DNA of 64,000 nucleotides. Origin: Chryseobacterium sp. ON_d1. Its GTDB lineage: Bacteria > Bacteroidota > Bacteroidia > Flavobacteriales > Weeksellaceae. How positions within the stretch are numbered: position 1 is the first letter of the stretch; each line of letters begins with the position of its first letter. The stretch lies in assembly GCF_006829085.1 (NCBI RefSeq), contig NZ_BJTC01000008.1, positions 165,929 through 229,928 on the forward strand. The letters are read 5' to 3'. The notes beneath the pieces were generated by a model. That model searched no databases, was not told the origin of the DNA, and was given only the letters and a program-made list of their open reading frames with translations. This document shows positions 1 to 9,689 of this stretch, piece by piece. The translations under genes and the position numbers were made by a program.

Positions 1-304
1 ATAAAGCAATATTTTGAACTGATGTTAACCTTTAAATTGTTCCAAGCAGAAATAATTATAGATTAACATAGTATCATTACTATTCTGGAAAATCATAAAT
101 TTTCCCGTTTTCTATTGTGTTTTTTGAATGTATAGCTTTTTTGTGGCGGTGACAAAATTATCAATTTCTCTTGCCAGCTATTTATAGATCTTGAATATAT
201 TTAATATAACATGAAAAATGTTTTTAAACCTGAACCTTATAAAGATTTAAAAATTTTAAACAGGTTTATTATCTCCTCTACATGAATATTAATTAAATAT
301 TGGT
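1..304. other. AT-rich stretch without a recognised gene
   Basis: No reading frame with coding character and no RNA gene could be seen here. The stretch follows the last gene of the leftward capsule operon, so it probably holds that operon's 3' end. No clear hairpin terminator was found. A gene beyond the left edge cannot be excluded. Confidence 0.4.
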
Positions 305-1441
305 TTAAAATTTTAATTTACTGTTATCTTTAACATTTTTTAAAAGTGATTGTGTAGAACTATCAACTTTATTTTTAGTATTAAATTTATAATTGTTCAT
401 TTGAATCATAGGATATAATCCAAACTGATCCCTTTTTTCAAAAGGTCTTGTCACATTATTTGTAATAAAATTATCCACTTTAAAATAACCTGTCATTTCT
501 TTGATATTAGGTTTATCCTTGTACCCCGCTATATAAATTCCAGAATCGGCATTTTCAACCGAAATATTTGTGCAAGAAATCGTAACAGATTTTGATATAT
601 TCTGGTTACCATATTGTGGCAGATTTAAGTCTATACCTACATTTACATTATTTATCTTAACATTTTCAATATTAATATTTTCTAATATATTAGAACTATC
701 ATCAGGTTCAATATCAATACCGGCCATGGGATTCGTTCCATTAATATTTGTAATTAACAGATTTTTTATTAATACATCTTTACCTCCTGCAATTGTTATT
801 CCATTTCTTCTTACATTATTAATAATTCCTCCTATAATATTAATATTCTCTGTTGAAAATAATTTTTCTTGGGCAATACCCGCTCTGATATTCCTCATGG
901 TCTTTACCAATACAATCCCATCTCCCCAGCAATCAGAGATGTTGGCATTAAAAATTTCTATATTTCTGGAACCTCTGATATCAATACCAAATCCCCATTC
1001 GCCTTTAGAATCCAAATGCTTGTCACGATCTCCTATCAAGGTAGGATTATAAATTTTAACATTCTCAACTCCATGTAAACTTATAATCTGATATCTGACA
1101 TCAGCGGTAGGCTTTAAAATCAGGGAAGAATTTTTCTGAAAATATATTTGTGAATTTGACTGTGCAAAAATTCCACTTGTCATTAATGGAAAGTCTGGCA
1201 TTATCACTTTATTATTACCGTCAATCGCTTTCTGGATATAGGCAGTATAATCTACCGATCCGTCTTTCACATATCCTTTTGGAAGTATTGTCTCTATTTT
1301 AAAAAAATCATTGGTTTGAACAGTGATTTTCTGATTTACTATTAATGAATTATCAACTGCCACTTTATCCTTTCGCTGAGAACAGCAAATGATAGAAAAT
1401 GTTGACAGCCCTAATATTAAAAATGATTTTATAATTTTCAT
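305..1441 (-). CDS. Lipoprotein with right-handed parallel beta-helix repeats
   Basis: Predicted surface lipoprotein of 378 residues. The first 20 residues form a lipoprotein signal ending SIICCSQ, so Cys19 or Cys20 would carry the lipid. From about residue 90 the chain repeats short strand-and-turn units such as NVKIYNPTLIG, NIEIFNANISD and NINIIGGIINN, with WGDGI and NGITI turns typical of pectate lyase/GH28-like beta-helices. No catalytic residues could be assigned, so lyase, hydrolase and plain binding protein all remain open. Its ATG overlaps the stop of the CapK-like gene by four bases (ATGA), which makes it the last gene of the capsule operon. Trimming or anchoring the polymer is an inference from this position. 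Confidence 0.75.
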   Translation of the reverse strand: MKIIKSFLILGLSTFSIICCSQRKDKVAVDNSLIVNQKITVQTNDFFKIETILPKGYVKDGSVDYTAYIQKAIDGNNKVIMPDFPLMTSGIFAQSNSQIYFQKNSSLILKPTADVRYQIISLHGVENVKIYNPTLIGDRDKHLDSKGEWGFGIDIRGSRNIEIFNANISDCWGDGIVLVKTMRNIRAGIAQEKLFSTENINIIGGIINNVRRNGITIAGGKDVLIKNLLITNINGTNPMAGIDIEPDDSSNILENINIENVKINNVNVGIDLNLPQYGNQNISKSVTISCTNISVENADSGIYIAGYKDKPNIKEMTGYFKVDNFITNNVTRPFEKRDQFGLYPMIQMNNYKFNTKNKVDSSTQSLLKNVKDNSKLKF

Positions 1442-2817
1442 AATAAATCTTTTATATTATTTTTTACTATTCTATATTTACCACTACCTTCTACAGGAAT
1501 CTCATTCACATAGTTAATATGTATTTTCATAACATCCCCCACTCTGTCTCTCCAATTGGAAAGGAATACTTTTTCAATCTGCTTTGAATAGATTTCCTGA
1601 TCAACAACTACATATAGCTCAAGTTCATCTAATTTATTCTGTACTGCCTGAAATCTAATAATCCCTTTTGTATCTTTCAAAGTATTGGAGACATTCCCAA
1701 GATTTATTTTACCATTTTCAACTGAATAGATAAAATCATCAATTCTTCCTAAAATTTCTTTTACCAAAGGATTATTGTTCCCACACGTACATTTTTTTTC
1801 AGCATCTTCAAGTGTTATTGAATCTCCGATATCATATCTTACTAAAGGTGTTCCAGTTGTTGTAAATGAAGTGACTATCAACCTTCCGGATTGTGCAGGC
1901 TGATTATTTTCATCTAAAACCTCAAAAACACCAGTTTGCAGTTCCAAATGCAGATTTCCTTTTTCACATTCTATTATAAAGGGAGCTCCTTCAGAAGAAG
2001 CATATTGATTATACAGTTTTGCTTTAAAAAATTTCTCGATATAGTATCTTGTTTCTTCAGTGATGGTTTCTGCTGTCGGGAAAATTGCTTTTACCTTATT
2101 TTCAGGAAAATCGTATCCATTGGCAATACCATATTTGGCAATTTCCAATATGGTAGATGGAAATCCTACTAAATACTCAGGGCTGAAATGAATTAAATCT
2201 TCTACATAATATTTAAGATAATCATCTTTGATATGAAATGTGGAGTAATAGCGAACATGGTGTATAAAATCTGTTTTCCAAAATACATTTTTCTTCACAT
2301 CCCTGGCTGTCAAGAGATTTTTACCAGAAAACCATGCGGTTTTTTTTCCCAATTCATACCCGAATCTTGATCTGAAATCATCTAAAAAAGCAAATCTTTC
2401 CTGACTGTCTTTGAAAAAGAACTTCACTTCCAGAGATTTTCCTGTAGTACCTCCGGTTTTGGACTTTTCTAATTTTTCAGATGTTTTTACTGTTATAGAC
2501 CCAATATTATTACGAAGTACTTCTTTATTAACGATTGGCAAACAGGTAATATTATCAATAGATTCCACATTCTCAATATTACCAATCGACTTTTTATAAT
2601 AATCTGAATTTTGAATTACAAATTTTATAAACTGTGAATATCTGTTTTTCTGATATTCTTTTAGTTCTTCTAACGATAATGTCCGGTTTGCTTTTTTCTC
2701 TTTTCTGAAATTTTTATACTCACCACCATATCTTCTTTTATAGGCCTGTCTGTTATATATATAGACCATAAAGTTCTGAAGGAAATCAGGCAATATTTTA
2801 TATATTTTCTCTTTCAT
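1438..2817 (-). CDS. CapK-like phenylacetate-CoA ligase family adenylate-forming enzyme
   Basis: A 459-residue protein of the PaaK/CapK branch of adenylate-forming enzymes. The AMP-binding P-loop-like motif SKTGGTTGKSLEV lies near residue 120, the YASSEGAP motif near residue 270, and a C-terminal lid region contains LGRIDDFI near residue 360. CapK-type proteins recur in capsule and exopolysaccharide clusters, but their substrate is not established; activation of an acyl or amino acid group for decorating the glycan is one possibility. The start directly follows the glycosyltransferase stop, and the end overlaps the lipoprotein start by four bases, so translation is probably coupled. Family assignment is firm; the reaction is unknown. 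Confidence 0.85.
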   Translation of the reverse strand: MKEKIYKILPDFLQNFMVYIYNRQAYKRRYGGEYKNFRKEKKANRTLSLEELKEYQKNRYSQFIKFVIQNSDYYKKSIGNIENVESIDNITCLPIVNKEVLRNNIGSITVKTSEKLEKSKTGGTTGKSLEVKFFFKDSQERFAFLDDFRSRFGYELGKKTAWFSGKNLLTARDVKKNVFWKTDFIHHVRYYSTFHIKDDYLKYYVEDLIHFSPEYLVGFPSTILEIAKYGIANGYDFPENKVKAIFPTAETITEETRYYIEKFFKAKLYNQYASSEGAPFIIECEKGNLHLELQTGVFEVLDENNQPAQSGRLIVTSFTTTGTPLVRYDIGDSITLEDAEKKCTCGNNNPLVKEILGRIDDFIYSVENGKINLGNVSNTLKDTKGIIRFQAVQNKLDELELYVVVDQEIYSKQIEKVFLSNWRDRVGDVMKIHINYVNEIPVEGSGKYRIVKNNIKDLL

Positions 2818-3621
2818 TTAAAAACCCTGTTTAATCATTAACTTAATAAAGCTTGCAAAATCAATATTCTTCAATAATGAAGCATATTTTCTATAAAGTA
2901 AATTTTTAAAATATTTTTTTTCGTCTACAGATGTTACTCCGGAAAAATCCAAATGATAAACAATAGATTTAGTAATATCAGATTTTCCTCTGCTATTGTT
3001 CTCAGCCTCCTGCAGATAAAGTTCCGTAATTACGGGTGAATAAGCTATTCCATATTCTCTGGCTAATCTTCCCCACAGATCCATATCCTCTCCTCTGGAT
3101 AGGCGTTCATTAAATAATTTTGCTTTTAGTAAAGCTTTTTTACTTACACAAACACAAGAAGTATGGATTAATCCTTTTTTGAGAATCACTTTGAAATAAT
3201 CTTTAACAATTCCTTCTTTAAGTTCATTCTGCTTTCTATTATCAACAATTTTTTCTTCTGAATACTTTCTTGCAAAATTCGTGACAAAAACATCTGCACT
3301 ACTTTTATATTTGGTTATCAGTTTCTGAATTTCTTCTAAATGATTGGGCAGCCATTCATCATCAGCATCCAAAAAAGCGATATATTCAAATTGAGATTTT
3401 TCAATCCCTACATTACGGGCTGAAGAAACACCTCCATTCTCTTTATTAAACAATTTTACCCTGGGATCATTAATTTCATTGACTATATCCGGACCTCTAT
3501 CTTTACTTCCATCATTAATAATAATGATTTCAAAATGCTGAAATGATTGATTCAGCACTTTAAGGATCGTTTCCTTAATATATTTTTCTTTGTTATACAA
3601 AGGGATTACTACTGATATCAT
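2818..3621 (-). CDS. Family 2 glycosyltransferase
   Basis: A 267-residue GT-A fold enzyme that would transfer a sugar from a nucleotide donor onto the lipid-linked repeat unit at the inner face of the membrane. The start MISVVIPLYNKEKYI, the nucleotide-binding NDGSKD near residue 37, the metal-binding DADDEW near residue 90 and the GEDMDLWGRL acceptor-region motif near residue 180 are all present. No membrane span is seen, which fits a peripheral cytoplasmic enzyme. Its ATG overlaps the stop of the EpsG-like gene by one base. Donor and linkage cannot be told from sequence. Confidence 0.9.
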   Translation of the reverse strand: MISVVIPLYNKEKYIKETILKVLNQSFQHFEIIIINDGSKDRGPDIVNEINDPRVKLFNKENGGVSSARNVGIEKSQFEYIAFLDADDEWLPNHLEEIQKLITKYKSSADVFVTNFARKYSEEKIVDNRKQNELKEGIVKDYFKVILKKGLIHTSCVCVSKKALLKAKLFNERLSRGEDMDLWGRLAREYGIAYSPVITELYLQEAENNSRGKSDITKSIVYHLDFSGVTSVDEKKYFKNLLYRKYASLLKNIDFASFIKLMIKQGF

Positions 3622-4706
3622 TATTTTAAATTAAACATTAAAAACAGGAAAAAACAGATAAAAAACACTCCAAACAAATTAACAACTCCAATTTTTTTGT
3701 TAGTTTGTGTATACGGATACATCAGAAAAGGGATGAAAATCCATGACAAGAATCCAAAACGGTCACTGAAAGCAGCAGAAAACATGAGAAAGAAAAAAGC
3801 AGAGGTCAGCATATATGTTACATAAAACCTTTTATATTTTAAATGCTCCTCAATATTTTCAATACCTTTAAGAGTGTAGTATCCAATCACGGCAAATATA
3901 GTGTTGAATACAAAGAAGTTTATCCTGAAACCAGTTTTATAAGCAACTTTAACTCCCTTGGAATAATATTGATCTAATCTTTCCTGCACTAAAATATTGA
4001 TTACAGGTATTTTACCTAAAAGTTCATTAAGATTAAAATTCGCTAATGACAATACTGTAGCCGCCACATAAATAAAAAATATGACTTTGAGATTTTTAAT
4101 TCTGGTAGACATTAGGAAAATCAGAATAGGGATTATAATAGAAGCATGATTAAAAAATGCAATAATGAAGAATATAATAGATAACCATTTTTTCTTATCA
4201 AAAAAGGTTACTGCAAGAAAAAAGAAAGAGAATGCGATACCCTGTCTGGTTGTGTTAATACCCATAGTCTTAAAAAAGAACATACTAATCACAATAAAGA
4301 AAATAAGAAATCTGTTTTTTTGTGTAAGATTTCGTATGCCTATAATAATAGGTATCACATACAATGCCGCATTTAATGTAAAAAATACTTTATAATTATC
4401 ACTAAGTTTACGGGCAAATAAAGAAATAAAGTAGGTTCCTATATCTTTGAGTTCACTTAAAGATCTTACAACTCTATCGCCGGTAAAATAGATTAATGAT
4501 CTTTCTGAATCTGTGCCCACTTTTTTATCTCTGATCCCTATCAATAGTATCATTACCAATGCATAAAATAATAATAGAAAATTCTGAACATCATCAGAAT
4601 TCTTTTTTCTGTAGATATATTCGTTAATCAGAATGACTGCAAAAAGTGCTACACTCATATAAACAAGTGTAAATCTTAAATCAAATGCATTTATAATAGC
4701 TTCCAT
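3621..4706 (-). CDS. EpsG-like polysaccharide polymerase, Wzy role
   Basis: A 361-residue membrane protein with about ten hydrophobic spans over its whole length. The N-terminal part carries the short charged loop GIRDKKVGTDSE, a feature common in EpsG-family proteins, which polymerise lipid-linked repeat units on the outer face of the membrane. It is the only polymerase candidate in an operon that also contains Wzx, Wza and Wzc homologues, so the Wzy role is inferred from family and context. It is separated by ten bases from the upstream glycosyltransferase and overlaps the downstream one by one base. Confidence 0.8.
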   Translation of the reverse strand: MEAIINAFDLRFTLVYMSVALFAVILINEYIYRKKNSDDVQNFLLLFYALVMILLIGIRDKKVGTDSERSLIYFTGDRVVRSLSELKDIGTYFISLFARKLSDNYKVFFTLNAALYVIPIIIGIRNLTQKNRFLIFFIVISMFFFKTMGINTTRQGIAFSFFFLAVTFFDKKKWLSIIFFIIAFFNHASIIIPILIFLMSTRIKNLKVIFFIYVAATVLSLANFNLNELLGKIPVINILVQERLDQYYSKGVKVAYKTGFRINFFVFNTIFAVIGYYTLKGIENIEEHLKYKRFYVTYMLTSAFFFLMFSAAFSDRFGFLSWIFIPFLMYPYTQTNKKIGVVNLFGVFFICFFLFLMFNLK

Positions 4707-4716
4707 TTTTCTGTTT

Positions 4717-5799
4717 CTACAACTTCTGCATGATTTTGTCTAATTCAAGATCATAATTATAACTGGAATAAAATGATTTAGCATTACTGGAATATTCTGT
4801 ATAGTTTTTCAAAATACTCTGCAGTGTTTCAGATACCTGATCTTCTCTCTGGAAATCAATACACTCTCCCATTCTGTTTGCCACAATTGTATTAATAAGT
4901 CCCGGAATATCATTTCCTATCATAGGCATAGCAAAATTAGAAAACTCCCAAAGTTTGTTTGGTGCACAAAATATATTGTTCAAAGATGAATGATCATAGG
5001 TTAATATACCAATATCTGCATGGCTGGTTACATGTAAATGATAAGGAGGAGCAACAAACGGAATATGGATAATAGAAGGACAGATGGTCTGTAGCTTTTT
5101 CAAATATTCTGTTTCTTTACCCATTATAATCAATGCAAAATCTTCTGATTGATTGATATAACGACAGATTCCTTCTAATTCTCTTTCTGGAAAAATAACT
5201 CCCTGGTAAATAATTTTCTTTTTTCCTTTTACAGGTTCCAAAAGGTTAGATAATTCATCCGTCAAAGGAAGATTTCTTTCAGACAGCTCTGAATAAGGTT
5301 TATTCAGAATAACCTCCGGTGTCTTGTTTAGCTTCCACCAAACCCGAAGTATATTGGCTCTGTCCAAATTTGAACAGATGACCAGCTTCGCATTTTTCGC
5401 AAATTTTTCAAGGCCTTTTATATACCTTGGTGCATAATCGAAAAGCTCATATAAATTAAGCACATAATTCAGTGACAATAGTTTTTTTCCTAAAGCCAGT
5501 GTGGTATCTGCTGCCGGTATCCAGATCAGTTTATCCTGATATTGATTTTTATATATAATTTTCCAAAAGGTGTTTCTGATCTTAAACCAGTATAAAATCT
5601 TATTGGATGAAGGTTTTATTCCGGTTAAATGAACTTTATAACAAAGACGGTTCAGCTCATCTATTAAGTTTCCTTTCTCAAAACCTAAAACAAGATGTAT
5701 TCTATAACCATTTTTATTCAGATATTTTATAAAAGCCAGCAAAGGAGGGTAATCTGAAACGCAGGTTTTATGAACAATTACAATTTCTTTATTCTCCAT
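4717..5799 (-). CDS. Glycosyltransferase, GT-B fold, family 4-like
   Basis: A 360-residue protein with two-domain GT-B character. An N-terminal half begins EIVIVHKTCVSDYPPLL, and a C-terminal nucleotide-sugar half contains KKIIYQGVIFPERELEG near residue 195 and PNKLWEFSNFAMPMIGNDIP near residue 290, with an EF-S/N segment where family 4 enzymes have their E-x7-E motif. It probably adds one sugar of the capsule repeat unit. Its start lies inside the end of a 44-codon gene (overlap 11 bases), which suggests coupled translation. Sugar specificity is unknown. Confidence 0.8.
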   Translation of the reverse strand: MENKEIVIVHKTCVSDYPPLLAFIKYLNKNGYRIHLVLGFEKGNLIDELNRLCYKVHLTGIKPSSNKILYWFKIRNTFWKIIYKNQYQDKLIWIPAADTTLALGKKLLSLNYVLNLYELFDYAPRYIKGLEKFAKNAKLVICSNLDRANILRVWWKLNKTPEVILNKPYSELSERNLPLTDELSNLLEPVKGKKKIIYQGVIFPERELEGICRYINQSEDFALIIMGKETEYLKKLQTICPSIIHIPFVAPPYHLHVTSHADIGILTYDHSSLNNIFCAPNKLWEFSNFAMPMIGNDIPGLINTIVANRMGECIDFQREDQVSETLQSILKNYTEYSSNAKSFYSSYNYDLELDKIMQKL

Positions 5800-5923
5800 T
5801 AAATGTACTGTTATATTTTTTCATAAATTGATACAACATTTCATCAGCTTTCGATCTTAAATCAAATTCGATCATTAGTAAGTTAAAGTTACTATTATCA
5901 TATTCTCTTATCAGTATATTCAT
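5789..5923 (-). CDS. Small 44-residue protein inside the capsule operon
   Basis: This short frame fills the only real gap in the operon. Its ATG overlaps the flippase stop as ATGA, the same four-base coupling seen elsewhere in the operon, and its stop lies 11 bases inside the next glycosyltransferase gene. The product begins MNILIREYDNSNFNLLMIEF and continues as a charged, probably helical peptide rich in Asp, Glu and Lys; there is no membrane span or signal peptide. I do not recognise the family. It could be a real small protein or the surviving 5' end of a larger decayed gene such as an acyl- or acetyltransferase. Confidence 0.5.
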   Translation of the reverse strand: MNILIREYDNSNFNLLMIEFDLRSKADEMLYQFMKKYNSTFNGE

Positions 5924-7233
5924 GAAATATAATATTTTATAAAGTGATTTACTATAATAATAATAACCATTATAGCTGTAATGAAAAATAACTTTTTGAT
6001 TCTGGCTTGTCTTTTTTCAGACTTCGAAATATCCCAGAATCTCATTATAAACATAGAATAAAATCCAAGTAAAAATGAAATAGAAATACCTTGTAATCCT
6101 AACCTCTGTATAAGAATCACACTAAAAGCTATTGAAATAATTGCTCCTATTAAAGAAGTAATGGTAATTTTTAATGTCTTTTTCTCTCTTTGATATTTTA
6201 ATCCCAAGAAACCGGCAATTGCATTGAAACCTACCCCCAAATACAAATAAGGCATATACTCCCATGCCTCAAAATATTCTTTTGAAACCAATATTTTTGT
6301 CATGATAGGAGAAGCTACACCCAGAATAAATGCTAAAGTTATTTCAAAAAGAATAAACTTATCAAACAGCCTGTTAAAAGTAGCATCATCTTTTTCTCTT
6401 AAAATCCTATCCTGTAATGGCAGCAGTAAAACAGAATTGATCACTAACAATAACGTTGGAAAACGGCTTGCTACAGCATATAATCCATTTCCTTCAGGCC
6501 CCATATAATGCAGTATGATAAATTTACTGGCAAAAGATATAGCCCACCAACTTATCAAATTAGGAATCAAAAGCAAGGAATAGGACAACATCGATTTTAT
6601 AAGCTTAAGATCATAATATCTAAAGCTGAAATATTTAGTTATTTTTATCTTATATAAAATCGTGATACACGCAATCGTATATGCTACAATATTGGCAATG
6701 AAAATACCTTCAACATTTAATTTTAACAAGTAAATGAAAACGAAATTAAAGACCACGATTAAAAAAGTAGTTAAAATACCGTTGACGGCAAACGCCTTTG
6801 TATTTCCCTGCCCTCTTAAAATACTCTGTAATAAAGGAAGAAAGCTATTAAGAAAGATCAGAATTATAAAATATCCCTGATAATTAAAGCTGCTAAAAAG
6901 AACATAAATAGAAAAGCAAACACAGAAAATAATATAACCTATACATAACACTATGATAGAATTGGTTATAATTTTTGCTTTTTCAGTTTCTCTTATATAT
7001 TCTTTATCAATTAACCATCTGTATGTTGCTTCAGAAATTTGCAATGATACTAAGGGCGCTACAAGACCTATTGACGCAAGCAATAAGTCATATTCTCCTA
7101 ATTCTTTTTTAGTAAGAAAATAAGTATAAAAAGGAACTAATAAAAATAAAAGAATCTTTGACCCAAAACTTCCTATGGAGTACGTTAAAGTTTCTTTAAA
7201 CATCTTCGTTTTAACCAGAGAAGATATATTCAT
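5920..7233 (-). CDS. Wzx-type oligosaccharide flippase
   Basis: A 437-residue membrane protein with about 12 to 14 hydrophobic spans. The start MNISSLVKTKMFKETLTYS followed by GSFGSKILLFLLVPFYTYFL is typical of the polysaccharide transporter (MOP/MATE superfamily) flippases that move undecaprenyl-linked repeat units across the inner membrane. It follows the epimerase gene with no gap (stop and start adjoin at 7233/7234) and overlaps the next small gene by ATGA. Together with the EpsG-like polymerase and the Wza/Wzc pair it defines a Wzx/Wzy-dependent export route. The substrate repeat unit is unknown. Confidence 0.88.
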   Translation of the reverse strand: MNISSLVKTKMFKETLTYSIGSFGSKILLFLLVPFYTYFLTKKELGEYDLLLASIGLVAPLVSLQISEATYRWLIDKEYIRETEKAKIITNSIIVLCIGYIIFCVCFSIYVLFSSFNYQGYFIILIFLNSFLPLLQSILRGQGNTKAFAVNGILTTFLIVVFNFVFIYLLKLNVEGIFIANIVAYTIACITILYKIKITKYFSFRYYDLKLIKSMLSYSLLLIPNLISWWAISFASKFIILHYMGPEGNGLYAVASRFPTLLLVINSVLLLPLQDRILREKDDATFNRLFDKFILFEITLAFILGVASPIMTKILVSKEYFEAWEYMPYLYLGVGFNAIAGFLGLKYQREKKTLKITITSLIGAIISIAFSVILIQRLGLQGISISFLLGFYSMFIMRFWDISKSEKRQARIKKLFFITAIMVIIIIVNHFIKYYIS

Positions 7234-8352
7234 TTATTTACTTTTTATAAAATTTACAATGCGCTCACATGCAGTTCCGTCTCCATAGGGATTATGCAAC
7301 TCTCTCATGGATTGATAACGTATCGGATCACTTAATAAACTCTGCGCTTCCGAAACAATTTTATTTTTATCTGTACCTACCAGGATTACCGTCCCGGCAT
7401 TCACTGCTTCAGGCCTTTCTGTGGTATCACGCATTACCAGAACAGGCTTTCCAAGACTTGGAGCTTCCTCCTGTATACCTCCGGAGTCCGTAATAATCAT
7501 ATAAGATTGATTCATGAGCCATACAAAAGCTGGGTATGCAAGAGGTTCTATCAGCATTACATTTCTAACATCAGATAAAATTTCGTATACTGGTCCTTTT
7601 ACATTAGGATTCAGATGTACAGGATAGATAATCTGAATTTCAGGGTTTGTAACAGCTATTTCTTTTAAAGCTTCACAAATATTAATAAATCCCTGTCCAT
7701 GATTTTCTCTTCTGTGTCCTGTTACCAGAACTATTTTTTTAGATATATCAATTTTAGCCTTAAGAGCATCTATTTCTGTATTATCTATATGCTCCACTTT
7801 TGCAGAACTAAAGAATAATGCATCTATCACGGTATTTCCTGTAATCAATATATCTTCTTCCCTGGTATTCTCAGCCAATAAATTCTGTTTTGACTGTTCT
7901 GTGGGAGCAAAATGATAATCCGCAATGCGTCCCGCCACCTGTCTGTTAATTTCTTCTGGAAATGGAGATCTTTTGTCATGGGTTCTCAATCCTGCTTCTA
8001 CATGACATACTTTGGCACCGGAATAAAAACTTGCAATACTGGTTGCCATTGTAGTAGTGGTATCCCCATGCACATACACATAATCCGGATTAAAATCTTC
8101 CAACACAGATTTCATTCCGGTAATAATATCAGCGGTCAGATTATATAAATTCTGACCGGGCTTCATTAAATTTAAATCGTAATCCGGCTTGATATCAAAA
8201 AAACTTAAAACCTGATCCAACATCTCTCTATGCTGAGCTGTAACACAAACTTTAGTCTCAAATGATTCTTCTTTTTGAAATTCCTTTACCAGAGGAGCCA
8301 TTTTTATAGCTTCAGGTCTCGTTCCAAAAACAATCAGATGTTTTTTCTTCAT
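7234..8352 (-). CDS. wecB: UDP-N-acetylglucosamine 2-epimerase, non-hydrolysing
   Basis: A 372-residue enzyme interconverting UDP-GlcNAc and UDP-ManNAc in the cytoplasm. Family hallmarks are visible: [13 protein letters not shown] at residues 10-22, [18 protein letters not shown] near residue 140, VTGHRREN near residue 213 and the UDP-binding [20 protein letters not shown] near residue 290. Length is normal for bacterial WecB/MnaA. Paired with the neighbouring sugar-nucleotide dehydrogenase it could feed UDP-ManNAcA into the polymer. It lies 20 bases downstream of the dehydrogenase gene in the same operon. Confidence 0.93.
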   Translation of the reverse strand: MKKKHLIVFGTRPEAIKMAPLVKEFQKEESFETKVCVTAQHREMLDQVLSFFDIKPDYDLNLMKPGQNLYNLTADIITGMKSVLEDFNPDYVYVHGDTTTTMATSIASFYSGAKVCHVEAGLRTHDKRSPFPEEINRQVAGRIADYHFAPTEQSKQNLLAENTREEDILITGNTVIDALFFSSAKVEHIDNTEIDALKAKIDISKKIVLVTGHRRENHGQGFINICEALKEIAVTNPEIQIIYPVHLNPNVKGPVYEILSDVRNVMLIEPLAYPAFVWLMNQSYMIITDSGGIQEEAPSLGKPVLVMRDTTERPEAVNAGTVILVGTDKNKIVSEAQSLLSDPIRYQSMRELHNPYGDGTACERIVNFIKSK

Positions 8353-8372
8353 AATTTTAAGTAAATAAATAG

Positions 8373-9665
8373 TTACAGTCTGGAATCACATTCTTCCAGC
8401 ACTCCCTTTACATCATAAATAATTCCCCCTTCCTTCAGATAATTATTCAGGTTGATTCCCATAAATTCTTTGTGGGCAACTGTAAGAATAATTGCATCAA
8501 ATTTTTCATCCGGAATTTCATTGACCACAGAAAGATCGTACTCATGCTTTACTTCTTCAGGTTTAGCCCAAGGATCAAAGGTAGTCACATGTAAAGAATA
8601 ATCTTCAAGCGCCTGAATAACATCTACTGCTTTGGTATTTCGTACATCCGGACAATTCTCTTTGAACGTTATTCCCAGATTCAATATTTTGGCACCATTA
8701 ATTGAAATCTTCTTCTTAATCATCGTTTTTACTAGCTGAGAGGCCACATACTGCCCCATGGAATCATTAAGGCGACGTCCAGCCAGGATGATTTCAGGAT
8801 GATAACCATTTTCCTGGGCTTTCTGAGCCAGATAATATGGATCTACTCCAATACAGTGTCCGCCAACCAAGCCTGGTTTGAATGGTAAAAAATTCCATTT
8901 AGTCCCTGCTGCTTCCAATACAGCATGCGTATCAATTTCTAAAAGGTTGAAAATTTTTGCCAGCTCATTGACAAAAGCAATATTGATATCTCTCTGTGAG
9001 TTTTCAATGACTTTAGCCGCTTCTGCAATTTTGATCGTTGGAGCCAGATGCGTTCCGGCTACAATTACAGATTTATATAAAGTATCTACCACTTTCCCTA
9101 TTTCCGGTGTAGAACCTGACGTAACTTTCAGAATTTTCTCTACTGTGTGCTCCTTATCACCTGGATTGATTCTTTCCGGTGAGTATCCCGCATAGAAATC
9201 CCGATTGAATTTGAGTCCTGAAACTTTTTCCAGAACAGGAATACATTCTTCTTCTGTAGCTCCCGGATATACCGTAGATTCATAGATGACAATATCCCCT
9301 TCCGATAATACTTTACCTACAGTTTCTGAAGATTTATATAATGGAGTCAGATCGGGACGGTTATGCTTGTCAACAGGAGTGGGAACTGTCACGATATAGA
9401 TGTTTGCCTCCTTGATATCATTCATGTCTGCTGAGCAGTACAATCCATTTTCAGCAGGCTGATTAAAAGGACTCTGGTGTTTTAAGACTGCTTTTAGCAC
9501 ATCGTTTTCCACTTCCAGGGTACTATCAGTCCCCGTATTTAATTCTTCAATCCTTTTCTGATTGATATCGAAACCTACAACCGGATATTGAGTTGCAAAT
9601 AATCGTGCTAAAGGCAGACCCACATAGCCTAATCCTATTACAGCAATTTTATATTGTTTTTCCAC
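8373..9665 (-). CDS. Nucleotide-sugar 6-dehydrogenase, TviB/WbpA-like
   Basis: A 430-residue NAD-dependent enzyme oxidising C6 of a UDP-sugar to a uronic acid. The Rossmann motif [12 protein letters not shown] is at residues 9-20, [13 protein letters not shown] near residue 115, [12 protein letters not shown] near residue 150, and the catalytic-cysteine motif [14 protein letters not shown] near residue 270. The pattern resembles TviB/WbpA, which act on UDP-HexNAc, more than UDP-glucose dehydrogenase. With WecB and a TviC/WbpP-like epimerase next door, the product may be UDP-ManNAcA or UDP-GalNAcA; sequence alone does not decide. Gap to the upstream epimerase gene is 24 bases. Confidence 0.9.
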   Translation of the reverse strand: MEKQYKIAVIGLGYVGLPLARLFATQYPVVGFDINQKRIEELNTGTDSTLEVENDVLKAVLKHQSPFNQPAENGLYCSADMNDIKEANIYIVTVPTPVDKHNRPDLTPLYKSSETVGKVLSEGDIVIYESTVYPGATEEECIPVLEKVSGLKFNRDFYAGYSPERINPGDKEHTVEKILKVTSGSTPEIGKVVDTLYKSVIVAGTHLAPTIKIAEAAKVIENSQRDINIAFVNELAKIFNLLEIDTHAVLEAAGTKWNFLPFKPGLVGGHCIGVDPYYLAQKAQENGYHPEIILAGRRLNDSMGQYVASQLVKTMIKKKISINGAKILNLGITFKENCPDVRNTKAVDVIQALEDYSLHVTTFDPWAKPEEVKHEYDLSVVNEIPDEKFDAIILTVAHKEFMGINLNNYLKEGGIIYDVKGVLEECDSRL

Positions 9666-9689
9666 AAGAATCGATTTAAACTTGTTTTT

